This document shows positions 18,672-27,517 of a stretch of 64,000 bases of DNA, in pieces. Position numbers and translations under genes: made by a program. The stretch's first letter is position 1. Each line of letters opens with the position of its first letter. The stretch comes from Streptomyces gardneri. GTDB lineage: Bacteria > Actinomycetota > Actinomycetes > Streptomycetales > Streptomycetaceae. Location: positions 18,723 through 82,722 of the forward strand of contig NZ_BJMN01000004.1 of assembly GCF_006539185.1 (NCBI RefSeq), read 5' to 3'. A model generated the notes under the pieces. The model worked only from the letters and a program-made list of their open reading frames with translations. It did no database searches and was not told where the DNA came from.

Positions 18672-20558
18672 ATGAGTTCCGCGCAGTACCTTCTCGAAAG
18701 CCGCCCGCACTCAGTGGCGCACCTCTTCCTCTCACGGGTCGAGGCCACGCCCGACCGGGAGGCCTACCGCCATCCGGTGGCGGCCGACCACAGTGCTCCC
18801 GGCGCCGAGGAGTGGCGCTCCCTGACATGGGCCCAGACCGCGGAGCGCGTGAAGGCGATCGCGGCCGGCCTGCTCTCCCTCGGGCTGCGGCCCGAGGAGC
18901 GGGTGGCCATCTCCTCCTCGACCCGGATCGAGTGGATCCTCGCCGATCTGGGGGTGATGTGCGCGGGCACCGCCGCGACCGCCGTCTACCCGAGCACCAA
19001 CGCCGAGGAGACGGCGTACATCCTCGCCGACTCCGGCAGCCGGGCGATCTTCGTCGAGAACGCCGCCCAGCTGGCCAAGGTGACCGCCCACGCGGAGGGC
19101 CTGCCCGGGCTCGACCACGCGATCCTCTTCGACGCGGAGACGGACACGCCCCGCGTCAAGGGACTTGAGGTGCTGACCCTCGCCGAGCTGGAGGAGCGCG
19201 GCGCCGCGTACCTGCGGGAGCACCCGGACGCGATCGACACGGCGGTCCAGGCCATCGAGCGGGACCAGCTCGCCACCCTGATCTACACCTCAGGCACGAC
19301 CGGCCGCCCGAAGGGCGTGCGCCTGGTGCACGACTGCTGGTCCTACCAGGCCGTCGCGCAGGAGGTCAGTGGACTGCTGCTCCCCGACGACGTGCAGTTT
19401 CTGTGGCTGCCGCTGTCCCATGTCTTCGGCAACGCCCTGATCTCCGGTCAGGTGAGGACCGGAAGCGTGATCGCGGTGGACGGGCGCGTCGACCGCATCG
19501 TCACCAACCTGCCCCTCGTCCGGCCCACCGTGATGGCCTCCGCACCGCGGATCTTCGAGAAGGTCTACAACGGCATCGCGGCCAGGGCGAGGGCCGAGGG
19601 CGGCGCCAAGTACAAGATCTTCCAGTGGGCGGCGAAGGTCGCCCGCGACTACGCCAGGACCGGGCAGGAGCAGCTGGTGGCGACGGGAAGTCGCAAGGTG
19701 CCGCTGTCGCTCACCGTGCAGCACGCCGTCGCCGACAAGCTGGTCTACGGCAAGATCCGCGCCGCCTTCGGGGGCGAACTCCGCGGCAGCGCGTCGGGAA
19801 GCGCCGCACTCGCCGCCGACATCGGCTACTTCTTCGCCGGCGCCGGTGTGCCCGTCCTCGAAGGCTACGGGCTGACGGAGACCAGCGCCGCCGTCACGGT
19901 CAACCCGGTCGACGACTTCCGGGTGGGCACGGTCGGAAGGCCCCTGCCCGGCACCGAGGTCCGCATCGCCGAGGACGGGGAGATCCTCCTGAAGGGCCCC
20001 GGCGTCATGCGCGGCTACCACAACCTTCCGGAGAAGACCGCCGAAGTGCTGGAGAGCGACGGCTGGTTCCACACCGGCGACATCGGCGAGGTCGACAAGG
20101 ACGGCTTCGTCCGGATCACCGACCGCAAGAAGGACCTGTTCAAGACCTCGGGCGGCAAGTACATAGCACCCACGGAGATCGAGAGCCGCTTCAAGGCCGT
20201 CTGCCCGTACGTCAGCAACATCCTGGTCATCGGCAACGGCCGCAACTACTGCACCGCCCTGATCACGCTCGACGAGAGCGCGATCATGCCCTGGGCGGCA
20301 TCCCACGACCTGGGGGGCCGCAGCTACGCCGAGGTCGTCTCCTCGCCGGAAGTGCACGCGCTGATCGAGGGCTTCGTCCAGCGCGTCAACGGCGACCTGC
20401 AGCGGTGGCAGACCATCAAGAAGTTCTCGGTGCTGCCGCGCGACCTCGACGTCGAGCACGGCGAGCTCACCCCGAGCCTCAAGGTCAAGCGGCCCGTCGT
20501 GGAGCGCGAGTACGCCGAGGTCATCGAGACGATGTACGAGGGTGCCCGCGAGGCGTGA
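18672..20558 (+). CDS. long-chain acyl-CoA synthetase (AMP-binding, FadD15-like)
   Basis: 628 residues. I prefer the ATG at 18672, with GGAGG six to seven bases upstream; an in-frame TTG at 18591 sits too close to its AGGAGG. Adenylate-forming motifs are complete: LIYTSGTTGRPKGV (P-loop), GYGLTETSA, WFHTGDIG and DRKKDLFKTSGGKYIAP containing the C-terminal hinge. It activates fatty acids to acyl-CoA with ATP, feeding beta-oxidation or lipid synthesis. It is cytosolic or membrane-associated, with no transmembrane segment. The nearby acyl-CoA dehydrogenase fits fatty-acid metabolism. Confidence 0.93.
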   Translation: MSSAQYLLESRPHSVAHLFLSRVEATPDREAYRHPVAADHSAPGAEEWRSLTWAQTAERVKAIAAGLLSLGLRPEERVAISSSTRIEWILADLGVMCAGTAATAVYPSTNAEETAYILADSGSRAIFVENAAQLAKVTAHAEGLPGLDHAILFDAETDTPRVKGLEVLTLAELEERGAAYLREHPDAIDTAVQAIERDQLATLIYTSGTTGRPKGVRLVHDCWSYQAVAQEVSGLLLPDDVQFLWLPLSHVFGNALISGQVRTGSVIAVDGRVDRIVTNLPLVRPTVMASAPRIFEKVYNGIAARARAEGGAKYKIFQWAAKVARDYARTGQEQLVATGSRKVPLSLTVQHAVADKLVYGKIRAAFGGELRGSASGSAALAADIGYFFAGAGVPVLEGYGLTETSAAVTVNPVDDFRVGTVGRPLPGTEVRIAEDGEILLKGPGVMRGYHNLPEKTAEVLESDGWFHTGDIGEVDKDGFVRITDRKKDLFKTSGGKYIAPTEIESRFKAVCPYVSNILVIGNGRNYCTALITLDESAIMPWAASHDLGGRSYAEVVSSPEVHALIEGFVQRVNGDLQRWQTIKKFSVLPRDLDVEHGELTPSLKVKRPVVEREYAEVIETMYEGAREA

Positions 20559-20748
20559 TGCCACCCGCCGGGTACGGGGCGGCAGGTTCCCGGATCCGCA
20601 TGACGGGGGCGGATCATGGCACATGGCCGGGTCGTGCCTGTCGAGGTGGCGTCGGCCGTGCCGACGGTGGCTTCATGGTGGTGCGCGGTACGTCGTTCAC
20701 GCTGCCGCGCGTCCCGTACCACCCCGAAGCACGCCGAGGTGATCTCTG

Positions 20749-22194
20749 ATGGTGACAGACCGGTACGGCAACCCCCTGCACGAGTGCACACGGGAGACGG
20801 CCGCCCACCTGGACCGCGCGGTCGAGGCCCTGCTCCACTTCAGCCCCGAGGTGGAGCAGGCTGTCGGCGACGCTCTGGACAGTGGGCCGACCTCGCCCGT
20901 CGCCCAGTCCTTCGCCGCCTATCTGGGGATGCTGGGGACGGAGCCGGGCGACGCCGTCGCCGCACGGCAGAGGTTCGACCGGTACGCGGCCGGCGTCGAC
21001 GTCTCGTCCTTGCCCGCGCGTGAGCGCCTGCACGTCGCCGCGGCCGGGGCATGGCTGGCCGGAGATCTGCGGCGTGCCGGCGGACTGTTGGAGGAGTTGT
21101 CCCTGGTCTGCCCGACGGATGCGCTCGCCCTGGCCGTCGGGCACCAGCTGGACTTCTTCACCGGTGACGCCGTACGCCTGCGCGACCGCATCGGTGGAGC
21201 CCTCTCGGCCTGGGACACCGCCGAACCCCACCGGGGTCTGGTGCTGGGAATGTACGCCTTCGGGCTGGAGGAGTCGGGCCACTACCGGCTGGCCGAGGAG
21301 GCGGGGCTCGCCGCCGTGGCGCAGAACCCTCGCGACGTCTGGGCGATCCACGCCGTGGTCCACACGTACGAGATGCAGGGACGTGTGTCCGAGGGCATCG
21401 GCTACCTCGACGCCCGCCGTGACGACTGGGCGCGAGGCAACTACCTCGACGTCCACAACTGGTGGCACTACGCCCTGTACGCGCTGGAGGCCGGAGACAC
21501 CGGCACCGCCCTGAGCGTGTACGACGCCGCCCTGCACAACGACGCGTCGGCCGGGCTGGCCATGGAGCTGCTGGACGCCGCGGCGTTGCTGTGGCGGATC
21601 CGCCTCGCTGGGGCGGAGCCCACCGCCCGCTGGGAGGCGCTGGCCGACGCGTGGGCTGCGCGGGCCGATCCTCCCTTCTACGCGTTCAACGACGTCCACG
21701 CGGTCATGGCCTACGTCGGCGCCGGGCGGTTCGGGGAGGCGGCGCGGCTCATCGCCGACCGACGGCGATGGCTGGCCCAGGAGGGTTCGGACGCCGTCAC
21801 CAACCGCCGGATGACCGCGGACATCGGCCTGCCCGTCTGCGAGGCGCTGGTGGCGCACGGGCAAGGGGAGTACGACACCGTCGTGGAGCTGCTGTGGCCG
21901 CTGCGCCGCAGGCTGCACGAGTTCGGAGGAAGTCACGCGCAGCGCGACGCCCTCCAGAAGACCCTGCTCGACTCCGCGCTCGGCTCCGGACGGCACGAAC
22001 TGGCCCGTGCGCTCATCAGCGAGCGGATCGGGCTTCGGCCCGACAGCTCCTACAACTGGTCGTCCCGGGCTCGCCTCGCCGACGGCCTGGGCGACGCCGC
22101 CCTGGCCGCCGCCGCTCGCGATCACGCGAGGGACGCGGCGGCGGCGAGCCGTGGCGGAGACCGGAGTCGTCGGGGCGTGGAGACGCTCCCGTGA
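20749..22194 (+). CDS. TTC38-like tetratricopeptide repeat protein
   Basis: 481 residues, ATG 20749 with GAGGTGATC upstream. The protein is a continuous helical-repeat solenoid with the motifs HAVVHTYEMQGR, NWWHYALYALE and YAFNDVHAVMAYVGAGR, characteristic of the tetratricopeptide repeat 38 family. Function is unknown in bacteria; members often sit alone or near regulators. The 190 bp before it shows no gene. It ends 63 bp before the PadR gene. Confidence 0.8.
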   Translation: MVTDRYGNPLHECTRETAAHLDRAVEALLHFSPEVEQAVGDALDSGPTSPVAQSFAAYLGMLGTEPGDAVAARQRFDRYAAGVDVSSLPARERLHVAAAGAWLAGDLRRAGGLLEELSLVCPTDALALAVGHQLDFFTGDAVRLRDRIGGALSAWDTAEPHRGLVLGMYAFGLEESGHYRLAEEAGLAAVAQNPRDVWAIHAVVHTYEMQGRVSEGIGYLDARRDDWARGNYLDVHNWWHYALYALEAGDTGTALSVYDAALHNDASAGLAMELLDAAALLWRIRLAGAEPTARWEALADAWAARADPPFYAFNDVHAVMAYVGAGRFGEAARLIADRRRWLAQEGSDAVTNRRMTADIGLPVCEALVAHGQGEYDTVVELLWPLRRRLHEFGGSHAQRDALQKTLLDSALGSGRHELARALISERIGLRPDSSYNWSSRARLADGLGDAALAAAARDHARDAAAASRGGDRSRRGVETLP

Positions 22195-22222
22195 GGTGAG
22201 CCGCGTCTCACCGGGGCGAGCT

Positions 22223-22246
22223 TGCTATGCAACGAAGTGCATAGCA
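22223..22246. promoter_or_regulatory. perfect palindrome, probable PadR operator
   Basis: TGCTATGCA (22223-22231), spacer ACGAAG, TGCATAGCA (22238-22246): perfect 9-bp arms. It ends 11 bases before the PadR start codon, where binding would block transcription or initiation, so autoregulation is likely. Confidence 0.8.
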
Positions 22247-22257
22247 GGATCGGGCGC

Positions 22258-22815
22258 ATGGCGCTCGACCACGCGATCCTCGTGTCCCTGCTGGAGAAGC
22301 CCGGGTCCGGCTACGAGCTGGCCCGGCGCTTCGAGCGGTCCATCGGGTACTTCTGGACCGCCAGCCACCAGCAGATCTACCGCGTGCTCAAGCGCATGGA
22401 GGGCGACGGCTGGATCGACGTCCGCGACGTGCCGCAGCAGGGGCGCCCGGACAAGAAGGAGTACTCCGTCGCCGCCGCCGGGCGGGACGCGCTCTCCGCG
22501 TGGTTGGGCGAACCGATCGAGCCCGAGAGCGTGCGGCACGACCTGGCGGTGAAGATCCGTGGAGCCGCCTTCGACGACCCGGCGGCCCTGATCGGCGAGG
22601 TCCAGCGGCACCGGCAGGCGCACACGGACCGGCTCGCCCACTACCTCGCGGGTGAAGCACGGGACTTCCCGGGGCACGCGACGGCCGGTCCGCTGGACGC
22701 CGAGCGGGAGCTCCAGCACGTCGTGCTGCGCGGCGGCATCGCGTACGAGCGGATGATGATCGCCTGGCTCGAGGACGTCCTCGCCACTCTCGGCCGGTTC
22801 CAGGCCGGGCACTGA
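22258..22815 (+). CDS. PadR family transcriptional regulator
   Basis: 185 residues from ATG 22258 (MALDHAILVSLLEKPGSGYELARRF). The PadR winged helix is clear, with TASHQQIYRVLKRMEGDGWI as recognition region and GRPDKKEYSVAAAGR as wing, followed by a C-terminal helical dimerisation domain (PadR subfamily 2, Vir-like). It probably represses itself through the palindrome just upstream and may control the acyl-CoA dehydrogenase that follows. An in-frame start at 22222 would lie in the operator and is unlikely. Confidence 0.93.
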   Translation: MALDHAILVSLLEKPGSGYELARRFERSIGYFWTASHQQIYRVLKRMEGDGWIDVRDVPQQGRPDKKEYSVAAAGRDALSAWLGEPIEPESVRHDLAVKIRGAAFDDPAALIGEVQRHRQAHTDRLAHYLAGEARDFPGHATAGPLDAERELQHVVLRGGIAYERMMIAWLEDVLATLGRFQAGH

Positions 22816-22838
22816 CCCAGCCGTACCACCGGCACCTC

Positions 22839-22960
22839 GCGAACCACGGACCGCGAACCACGGACCGCGAACCACGGACTGTGGACCGCGAGATCACGCA
22901 CCACGGTCCACGGGCCGCGAACCACGGACCACGGACCACGGACCACGGACCACGGACCAC
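22839..22960. repeat. intergenic tandem repeats of ACCACGG-containing units
   Basis: Three tandem 14-bp units (GCGAACCACGGACC; third copy ends in T) at 22839-22880, then a less regular stretch, then GCGA followed by about 5.7 tandem copies of ACCACGG at 22921-22960. It fills the space between PadR and the acyl-CoA dehydrogenase and ends 37 bp before its ATG. Possible multi-site regulator binding or a slippage-prone spacer. Confidence 0.9.
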
Positions 22961-22997
22961 ACCACCACCCTCACCTCTAGCCGGAAAGGCGGACGCC

Positions 22998-24722
22998 ATG
23001 GCCGACCCGCTGCTGTTCAACCCGCACACCTACGACCCGGCGCACTTCGACCCGGAGACCCGCCGGCTGCTGCGCGCCACCGTCGACTGGTTCGAGGCGC
23101 GCGGCAAGCGCCGGATTCTCGAGGACTACCGGACCCGGGCCTGGCTCGGGGACTTCCTCGCCTTCTCCGCCGAGGAAGGACTGTTCGAGACCTTCCTGAC
23201 GCCGTCCTCCGATGCCGCCGAGGGGCAGGGCGACAAGCGCTGGGACACCGCCCGGATCGCGGCCCTCAACGAGATCCTCGGCTTCTACGGTCTCGACTAC
23301 TGGTACGCCTGGCAGGTCACCATCCTCGGCCTCGGCCCGGTCTGGCAGAGCGACAACGCCGCCGCCCGCGCCCGCGCCGCCGAACTGCTCTCCCAGGGCG
23401 AGGTGTTCGCCTTCGGCCTGTCGGAGAAGACCCACGGCGCCGACATCTACTCGACCGACATGCTCCTCGAGCCCACCGCGGACGGCGGCTTCCGGGCCAC
23501 CGGATCCAAGTACTACATCGGCAACGGCAACGCGGCCGGGCTCGTCTCCGTCTTCGGCCGCCGCACCGACGTCGAAGGGCCCGACGGCTACGTCTTCTTC
23601 GCCGCCGACAGCCGTCACGAGGCGTACCACCTCGTCAAGAACGTCGTCGACTCCTCGAAGTACGTCAGCGAGTTCCGCCTGGAGGACTACCCCGTCGCGG
23701 CCGAGGACGTCCTGCACACCGGCCGCGCCGCCTTCGACGCCGCCCTCAACACCGTCAACGTCGGCAAGTTCAACCTGTGCACCGCCTCGATCGGCATCTG
23801 CGAGCACGCGATGTACGAGGCCGTCACCCACGCGCAGAACCGCATCCTGTACGGCCGCCCCGTCACCGCCTTCCCGCACGTGCGGCGCGAGTTGACCGAC
23901 GCGTACGTCCGGCTCGTCGGCATGAAGCTGTTCAGCGACCGTGCCGTCGACTACTTCCGCACCGCGGGCCCCGATGACCGCCGGTACCTCCTCTTCAACC
24001 CGATGACGAAGATGAAGGTGACCACGGAAGGCGAGAAGGTCATCGACCTGATGTGGGACGTCATCGCCGCCAAGGGCTTCGAGAAGGACAACTACTTCGC
24101 CGAGGCGGCCGTCGAGATCCGGGGCCTGCCGAAGCTGGAGGGCACGGTCCACGTCAACCTGGCGCTGATCCTCAAGTTCATGCGCAACCACCTCCTCGAC
24201 CCGGTCGCGTACGAGCCCGTCCCGACCCGTCTGGACGCGGCGGACGACACGTTCCTCTTCCGCCAGGGGCCCGCCCGCGGCCTCGGATCGGTCCGCTTCC
24301 ACGACTGGCGCCCGGCCTACGACACGTACGCCCACGTGTCCAACGTCGCCCGCTTCCGCGAACAGGCCGACGCCCTCTGCGAGTTCGTGCTCAAGGCCGC
24401 CCCGGACGAGAAGCAGAGCCGCGACCTCGACCTCCTCCTCGCCGTCGGCCAGCTCTTCGCGCTCGTCGTCCACGGACAGCTGGTCCTGGAGCAGGCCGCC
24501 CTGACCGGACTCGACGAGGACGTGCTCGACGAGCTGTTCGCCGTCCTCGTCCGCGACTTCTCCGCGCACGCCGTCGAGCTGCACGGCAAGGACTCCGCGA
24601 CCGAGCAGCAGCAGCTCTGGGCGCTCGGTGCCGTCCGGCGCCCCGTCGTCGACGAGGCGCGGTCGGAGCGCGTCTGGCAGCGTGTCGAGGCCCTCTCGGG
24701 CTCGTACGAGATGGCTCCCTGA
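22998..24722 (+). CDS. acyl-CoA dehydrogenase family protein
   Basis: 574 residues from ATG 22998, with GGAAAGG upstream. The acyl-CoA dehydrogenase fold is evident: FAFGLSEKTHGADIYSTD in the middle beta domain, then GSKYYIGNGNAAGLVSVF, and the helical C-terminal domain with QNRILYGRPVTAFPHVRREL. It oxidises acyl-CoA to enoyl-CoA using FAD. It is longer than the usual ~390 residues, with a C-terminal extension as in large actinobacterial forms. Probably works with the acyl-CoA synthetase 2.4 kb upstream and may be controlled by the PadR regulator. Confidence 0.9.
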   Translation: MADPLLFNPHTYDPAHFDPETRRLLRATVDWFEARGKRRILEDYRTRAWLGDFLAFSAEEGLFETFLTPSSDAAEGQGDKRWDTARIAALNEILGFYGLDYWYAWQVTILGLGPVWQSDNAAARARAAELLSQGEVFAFGLSEKTHGADIYSTDMLLEPTADGGFRATGSKYYIGNGNAAGLVSVFGRRTDVEGPDGYVFFAADSRHEAYHLVKNVVDSSKYVSEFRLEDYPVAAEDVLHTGRAAFDAALNTVNVGKFNLCTASIGICEHAMYEAVTHAQNRILYGRPVTAFPHVRRELTDAYVRLVGMKLFSDRAVDYFRTAGPDDRRYLLFNPMTKMKVTTEGEKVIDLMWDVIAAKGFEKDNYFAEAAVEIRGLPKLEGTVHVNLALILKFMRNHLLDPVAYEPVPTRLDAADDTFLFRQGPARGLGSVRFHDWRPAYDTYAHVSNVARFREQADALCEFVLKAAPDEKQSRDLDLLLAVGQLFALVVHGQLVLEQAALTGLDEDVLDELFAVLVRDFSAHAVELHGKDSATEQQQLWALGAVRRPVVDEARSERVWQRVEALSGSYEMAP

Positions 24723-24739
24723 GCCCTGACGCATGTCGC

Positions 24740-24775
24740 TCCCGGTGCCGGCCGACTCCGTCCGCCGCACCGGGA
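24740..24775. terminator. bidirectional hairpin between convergent genes
   Basis: TCCCGGTG (24740-24747) pairs with CACCGGGA (24768-24775) around a 20-base loop, in the 65-bp gap between two convergent stops. There is no T-run, as is common for Streptomyces terminators. Confidence 0.5.
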
Positions 24776-24787
24776 CGCCGGCGGGGG

Positions 24788-26581
24788 TCAGAGCATGCCC
24801 TGCGTGAGGGCGGCGGAGTCCGGCACGGTGATCACCTCCGGAACCGTGCGGGGCATGACGCCGAGGATCTGCTGCACGACGTACTGGGCCGACATCATGG
24901 CTCCCTCCTGCCAGCCGGGCAGGGGCGAGATCTGGTCGCCGGTCATGTGGAAGGCGTCGCCCTCGGGCTGGAGGAGCTGCCGGTACGCGGCGCGGTGGTC
25001 CTCGCGGTCCGGCTTCCAGTCCGCCCAGCCGCCGAGCTGGTAGGGGACCTTGTGCCAGGCGATGGTGACGCCCTTGTCCTGGGGTACGAGCTCGTCGTCC
25101 GCGAACTCGGGGTGCAGTTCGACGGCGCCCTCGCGGGCGAGGTCGAGCCGTTCCCGGATGGGCAGGCGGCCGAACCGCTCGGCCTTCTCCGTGAAGTTGT
25201 AGGCGCCGGTGAGGGTGCCCTTGTCGGAGAAGTATCCGTGGGACGGGTACCAGAGCTGGGTGATGTCGTGGGACGTCCAGCTGATACCGCCGTAGATGTG
25301 TCCGGCACCGCCTGAGGCGTCGGCGGGACCGTCCTCCCAGAAGCGCCGCTCGGCCTGCCAGCCCACCTTGCAGGTCTTCGCGAACTCCACCACGTCGACG
25401 GCGGACTCGAACGCCTCGGAGAAGCCGCTCCGCCGGACGCCCTTGAGTACCGGGACGGGGATGCTGCTCACGCAGTAGCGGGCGTCGGCCCGCAGCAGCT
25501 GCCCGCCCTTGCGGTAGGACACCCGGACACCCGGCCGGATACCTGGCCGGACGCCGGGCCCGGCCTCGCCGAGCGTGATCCCGGTGACCTCGGCGCCGAG
25601 CACGATCCTCGCGCCCGCGAGCTTGGCCCGGTGTGCCAGTGCCTCGACGATCCGGTCCATGCCGCCGACCGGCTGGAACATCGTCGGCTGCCACTCGTGG
25701 TCGAGCGGCTGGTAGAAACGGGTCTTCCAGAAGCCCGACTCCACCAGCTCCTCGAAGGTCAGCGGCGGCGCGGGCTCCGGGAACGGATCCCCGGCCGACG
25801 GGTCGTGGAGGTAGCCGGACCGCGGGGCCACGGTGTACTTCCCGTCGACGTCGAGTGCCCCGAACATCCGCAGGAGATCGCGCACCTCGTCGGTGAAGGC
25901 GTCGTCCGCCTCCAGGGCCTCGGTGAGCTTCGCCGCGATGTGGCCCCGGGTGTCGTTGGCCACCCGGCGGTTGGGCAGGGCGGCGGCGCGGTTCGGCGGA
26001 CGGACGAGGTTCGCCGTGGTCTCCATGACGTACGGCTCCAGCGCCACCCCGAACGCCCGGCAGTACGAGAGCACCCGCCGGTGGTGGTGGGGGATCCGGC
26101 CCGGCCCGAGGTTGACGTACAGCCCCTCGTCGAACCGGCAGGTGTGGGTGCGGACGGCCGCTCCGGTCCCGTCGTCGACCTCGTAGAGCTCGTCGCCCCC
26201 GCGCGCCGTGCGGTTCCGCCCGCCGACCCGCTCCTGGGCCTCCAGGACGGTGCAGTCGTAGCCGAGCACACTCAGCTCGTACGCCGCGGTCAGACCGGCG
26301 ACTCCGGCACCCAGGATCAGCACGCTCTCACCCTGTCGTGCGGGCCGGGGGAGCCGCGGCGGGCCGGTCCATCCGGTCGCCGCCGGCCCCGCGGCCCCGA
26401 TCATGGCGTCGTACAGCGCCCGTGCCGAGACCTCCTCCGGGGCGACCGTCGGCGGCCCCTCCCTGTCCGTACGGTTCTGCTGGTCCTTCCGGTGCTTCTG
26501 GTTCCTCTGGTTCCTCTGGTTCCTCTGGTTCCTCTGGTTCCTCTGGTTCGCCTGGTTCTTCTGGTACTTCGAAGAGGTCAT
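24788..26581 (-). CDS. flavin monoamine / L-amino-acid oxidase family protein
   Basis: 597 residues. FAD-binding Rossmann motif ESVLILGAGVAGLTAAYEL and VLEAQERVGGRNRT at about residues 85-125; FAD-contact region CVSSIPVPVL in the middle; and the C-terminal WADWKPDREDHRAAYRQL and TGDQISPLPGWQEGAM typical of amine and amino-acid oxidases. The reaction is oxidative deamination to imine/keto acid plus peroxide. It is the last gene of a seven-gene operon with arginine/citrulline-type enzymes, so an arginine-related amino acid is a plausible substrate. The N-terminus has five NQR repeats and looks disordered. GAGG lies about 8 bases before the ATG. Confidence 0.85.
   Translation of the reverse strand: MTSSKYQKNQANQRNQRNQRNQRNQRNQKHRKDQQNRTDREGPPTVAPEEVSARALYDAMIGAAGPAATGWTGPPRLPRPARQGESVLILGAGVAGLTAAYELSVLGYDCTVLEAQERVGGRNRTARGGDELYEVDDGTGAAVRTHTCRFDEGLYVNLGPGRIPHHHRRVLSYCRAFGVALEPYVMETTANLVRPPNRAAALPNRRVANDTRGHIAAKLTEALEADDAFTDEVRDLLRMFGALDVDGKYTVAPRSGYLHDPSAGDPFPEPAPPLTFEELVESGFWKTRFYQPLDHEWQPTMFQPVGGMDRIVEALAHRAKLAGARIVLGAEVTGITLGEAGPGVRPGIRPGVRVSYRKGGQLLRADARYCVSSIPVPVLKGVRRSGFSEAFESAVDVVEFAKTCKVGWQAERRFWEDGPADASGGAGHIYGGISWTSHDITQLWYPSHGYFSDKGTLTGAYNFTEKAERFGRLPIRERLDLAREGAVELHPEFADDELVPQDKGVTIAWHKVPYQLGGWADWKPDREDHRAAYRQLLQPEGDAFHMTGDQISPLPGWQEGAMMSAQYVVQQILGVMPRTVPEVITVPDSAALTQGML
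26498..26560 (-). repeat. in-frame 9-bp tandem repeat encoding (Asn-Gln-Arg)n
   Basis: On the + strand five exact CTGGTTCCT units run from 26498 to 26542, followed by two degenerate units. On the coding strand they give a run of Asn-Gln-Arg near the oxidase start. The unit is a multiple of three, so copy-number change would not break the frame. Confidence 0.92.
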
Positions 26582-26623
26582 GTCACTGCCTCATCTCGTG
26601 ACGTGCGACGGGCACTCTCGTGC

Positions 26624-27517
26624 TCATGACGGACGCAGCTCCAGCGTGCAGCACTTCACGCTGCCGCCCGCCTTCAGGAGCTCGGACAGATCGACCCCGA
26701 TCGGCTCGAAGCCGCGCGCCGCGACCGCCCGGGCCAGCCGGCCCGCGGCCGACGGCAGCAGCACATGCCTGCCGTCCGACAGCGCGTTGAGCCCGAAGGC
26801 CGCGGCGTCCTCGGGCTCCGCCAGGATCGCCCCGGGGAAGAGCATCTCCAGGACCGCGCGGCTCCCCTCCGAGAACGCCCCCGGGTAGTACATGATCTCG
26901 GTGTCGGAGAGCACGCTCAGGGCCGTGTCGAGGTGGTAGTACGCCGGGTCGACCAGGGTGAGGGTGACCACCGGCAGGCCGAAGAACTCCTCGGCCTCCT
27001 CGTGCGCCCGGGGCTCCGTGCGAAAGCCCGTACCGGCCAGGATCGTCCGGCCCGCGAGCAGGTAGTCGCCCTCGCCCTCGTTGATGAAGCGCGGCGCACG
27101 GGTCGTCGCGTAGCCGTGGTCCGCGAACCAGGACAGGTACGCCGGCCCCTCCGCGGCCCGCTCCGGATGGCGGAAGCGGGCGCCCAGCACCCGGCCGTCG
27201 ATGACCGTCGCACCGTTGGCGGCGAAGACCATGTCCGGCAGGCGCGGGTCGGGAGGTATCTCCTCCACGGTGTGACCGAGTCGGCGGTACAGATCGCGCA
27301 GCGCGGCCCACTGCCGCAGTGCGCGCGCCCGGTCCGCTCCCTCCTCCGGCCGCATCCACGGGTTGATGGCGTACGTGACGTCGAAGTGCGTGGGCCTGCA
27401 CATCAGGAACCTGCGCGTGGTCGCCGTCCGCTGCGGCCTCCGGCTCGCCGGGACACGTTCGGCGAGCGTGCGGCCCGCGGGCCGGGTGCCCGTCACCGGT
27501 GCGTGGTTCATGTCCAT
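26624..27517 (-). CDS. dimethylargininase / arginine deiminase-related hydrolase
   Basis: 297 residues from ATG 27517, preceded by GAGGAGG at good spacing. Amidinotransferase-superfamily motifs: LPDMVFAANGATVIDG, ARFRHPERA, FINEGEGDYLLAG and the C-terminal nucleophile region GGSVKCCTLELRP. Members hydrolyse the guanidino group of arginine or methylarginines to citrulline; some relatives release ornithine instead. The gene overlaps the argininosuccinate synthase gene by 10 bp, so the two are translated together. With that partner it could supply citrulline or a citrulline analogue. The precise substrate is open. Confidence 0.85.
   Translation of the reverse strand: MDMNHAPVTGTRPAGRTLAERVPASRRPQRTATTRRFLMCRPTHFDVTYAINPWMRPEEGADRARALRQWAALRDLYRRLGHTVEEIPPDPRLPDMVFAANGATVIDGRVLGARFRHPERAAEGPAYLSWFADHGYATTRAPRFINEGEGDYLLAGRTILAGTGFRTEPRAHEEAEEFFGLPVVTLTLVDPAYYHLDTALSVLSDTEIMYYPGAFSEGSRAVLEMLFPGAILAEPEDAAAFGLNALSDGRHVLLPSAAGRLARAVAARGFEPIGVDLSELLKAGGSVKCCTLELRPS

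Noticed and set aside
22839..22960. Possible CRISPR array
   Set aside because: Units of 7 and 14 bp are directly tandem with no unique spacers and no cas genes nearby.
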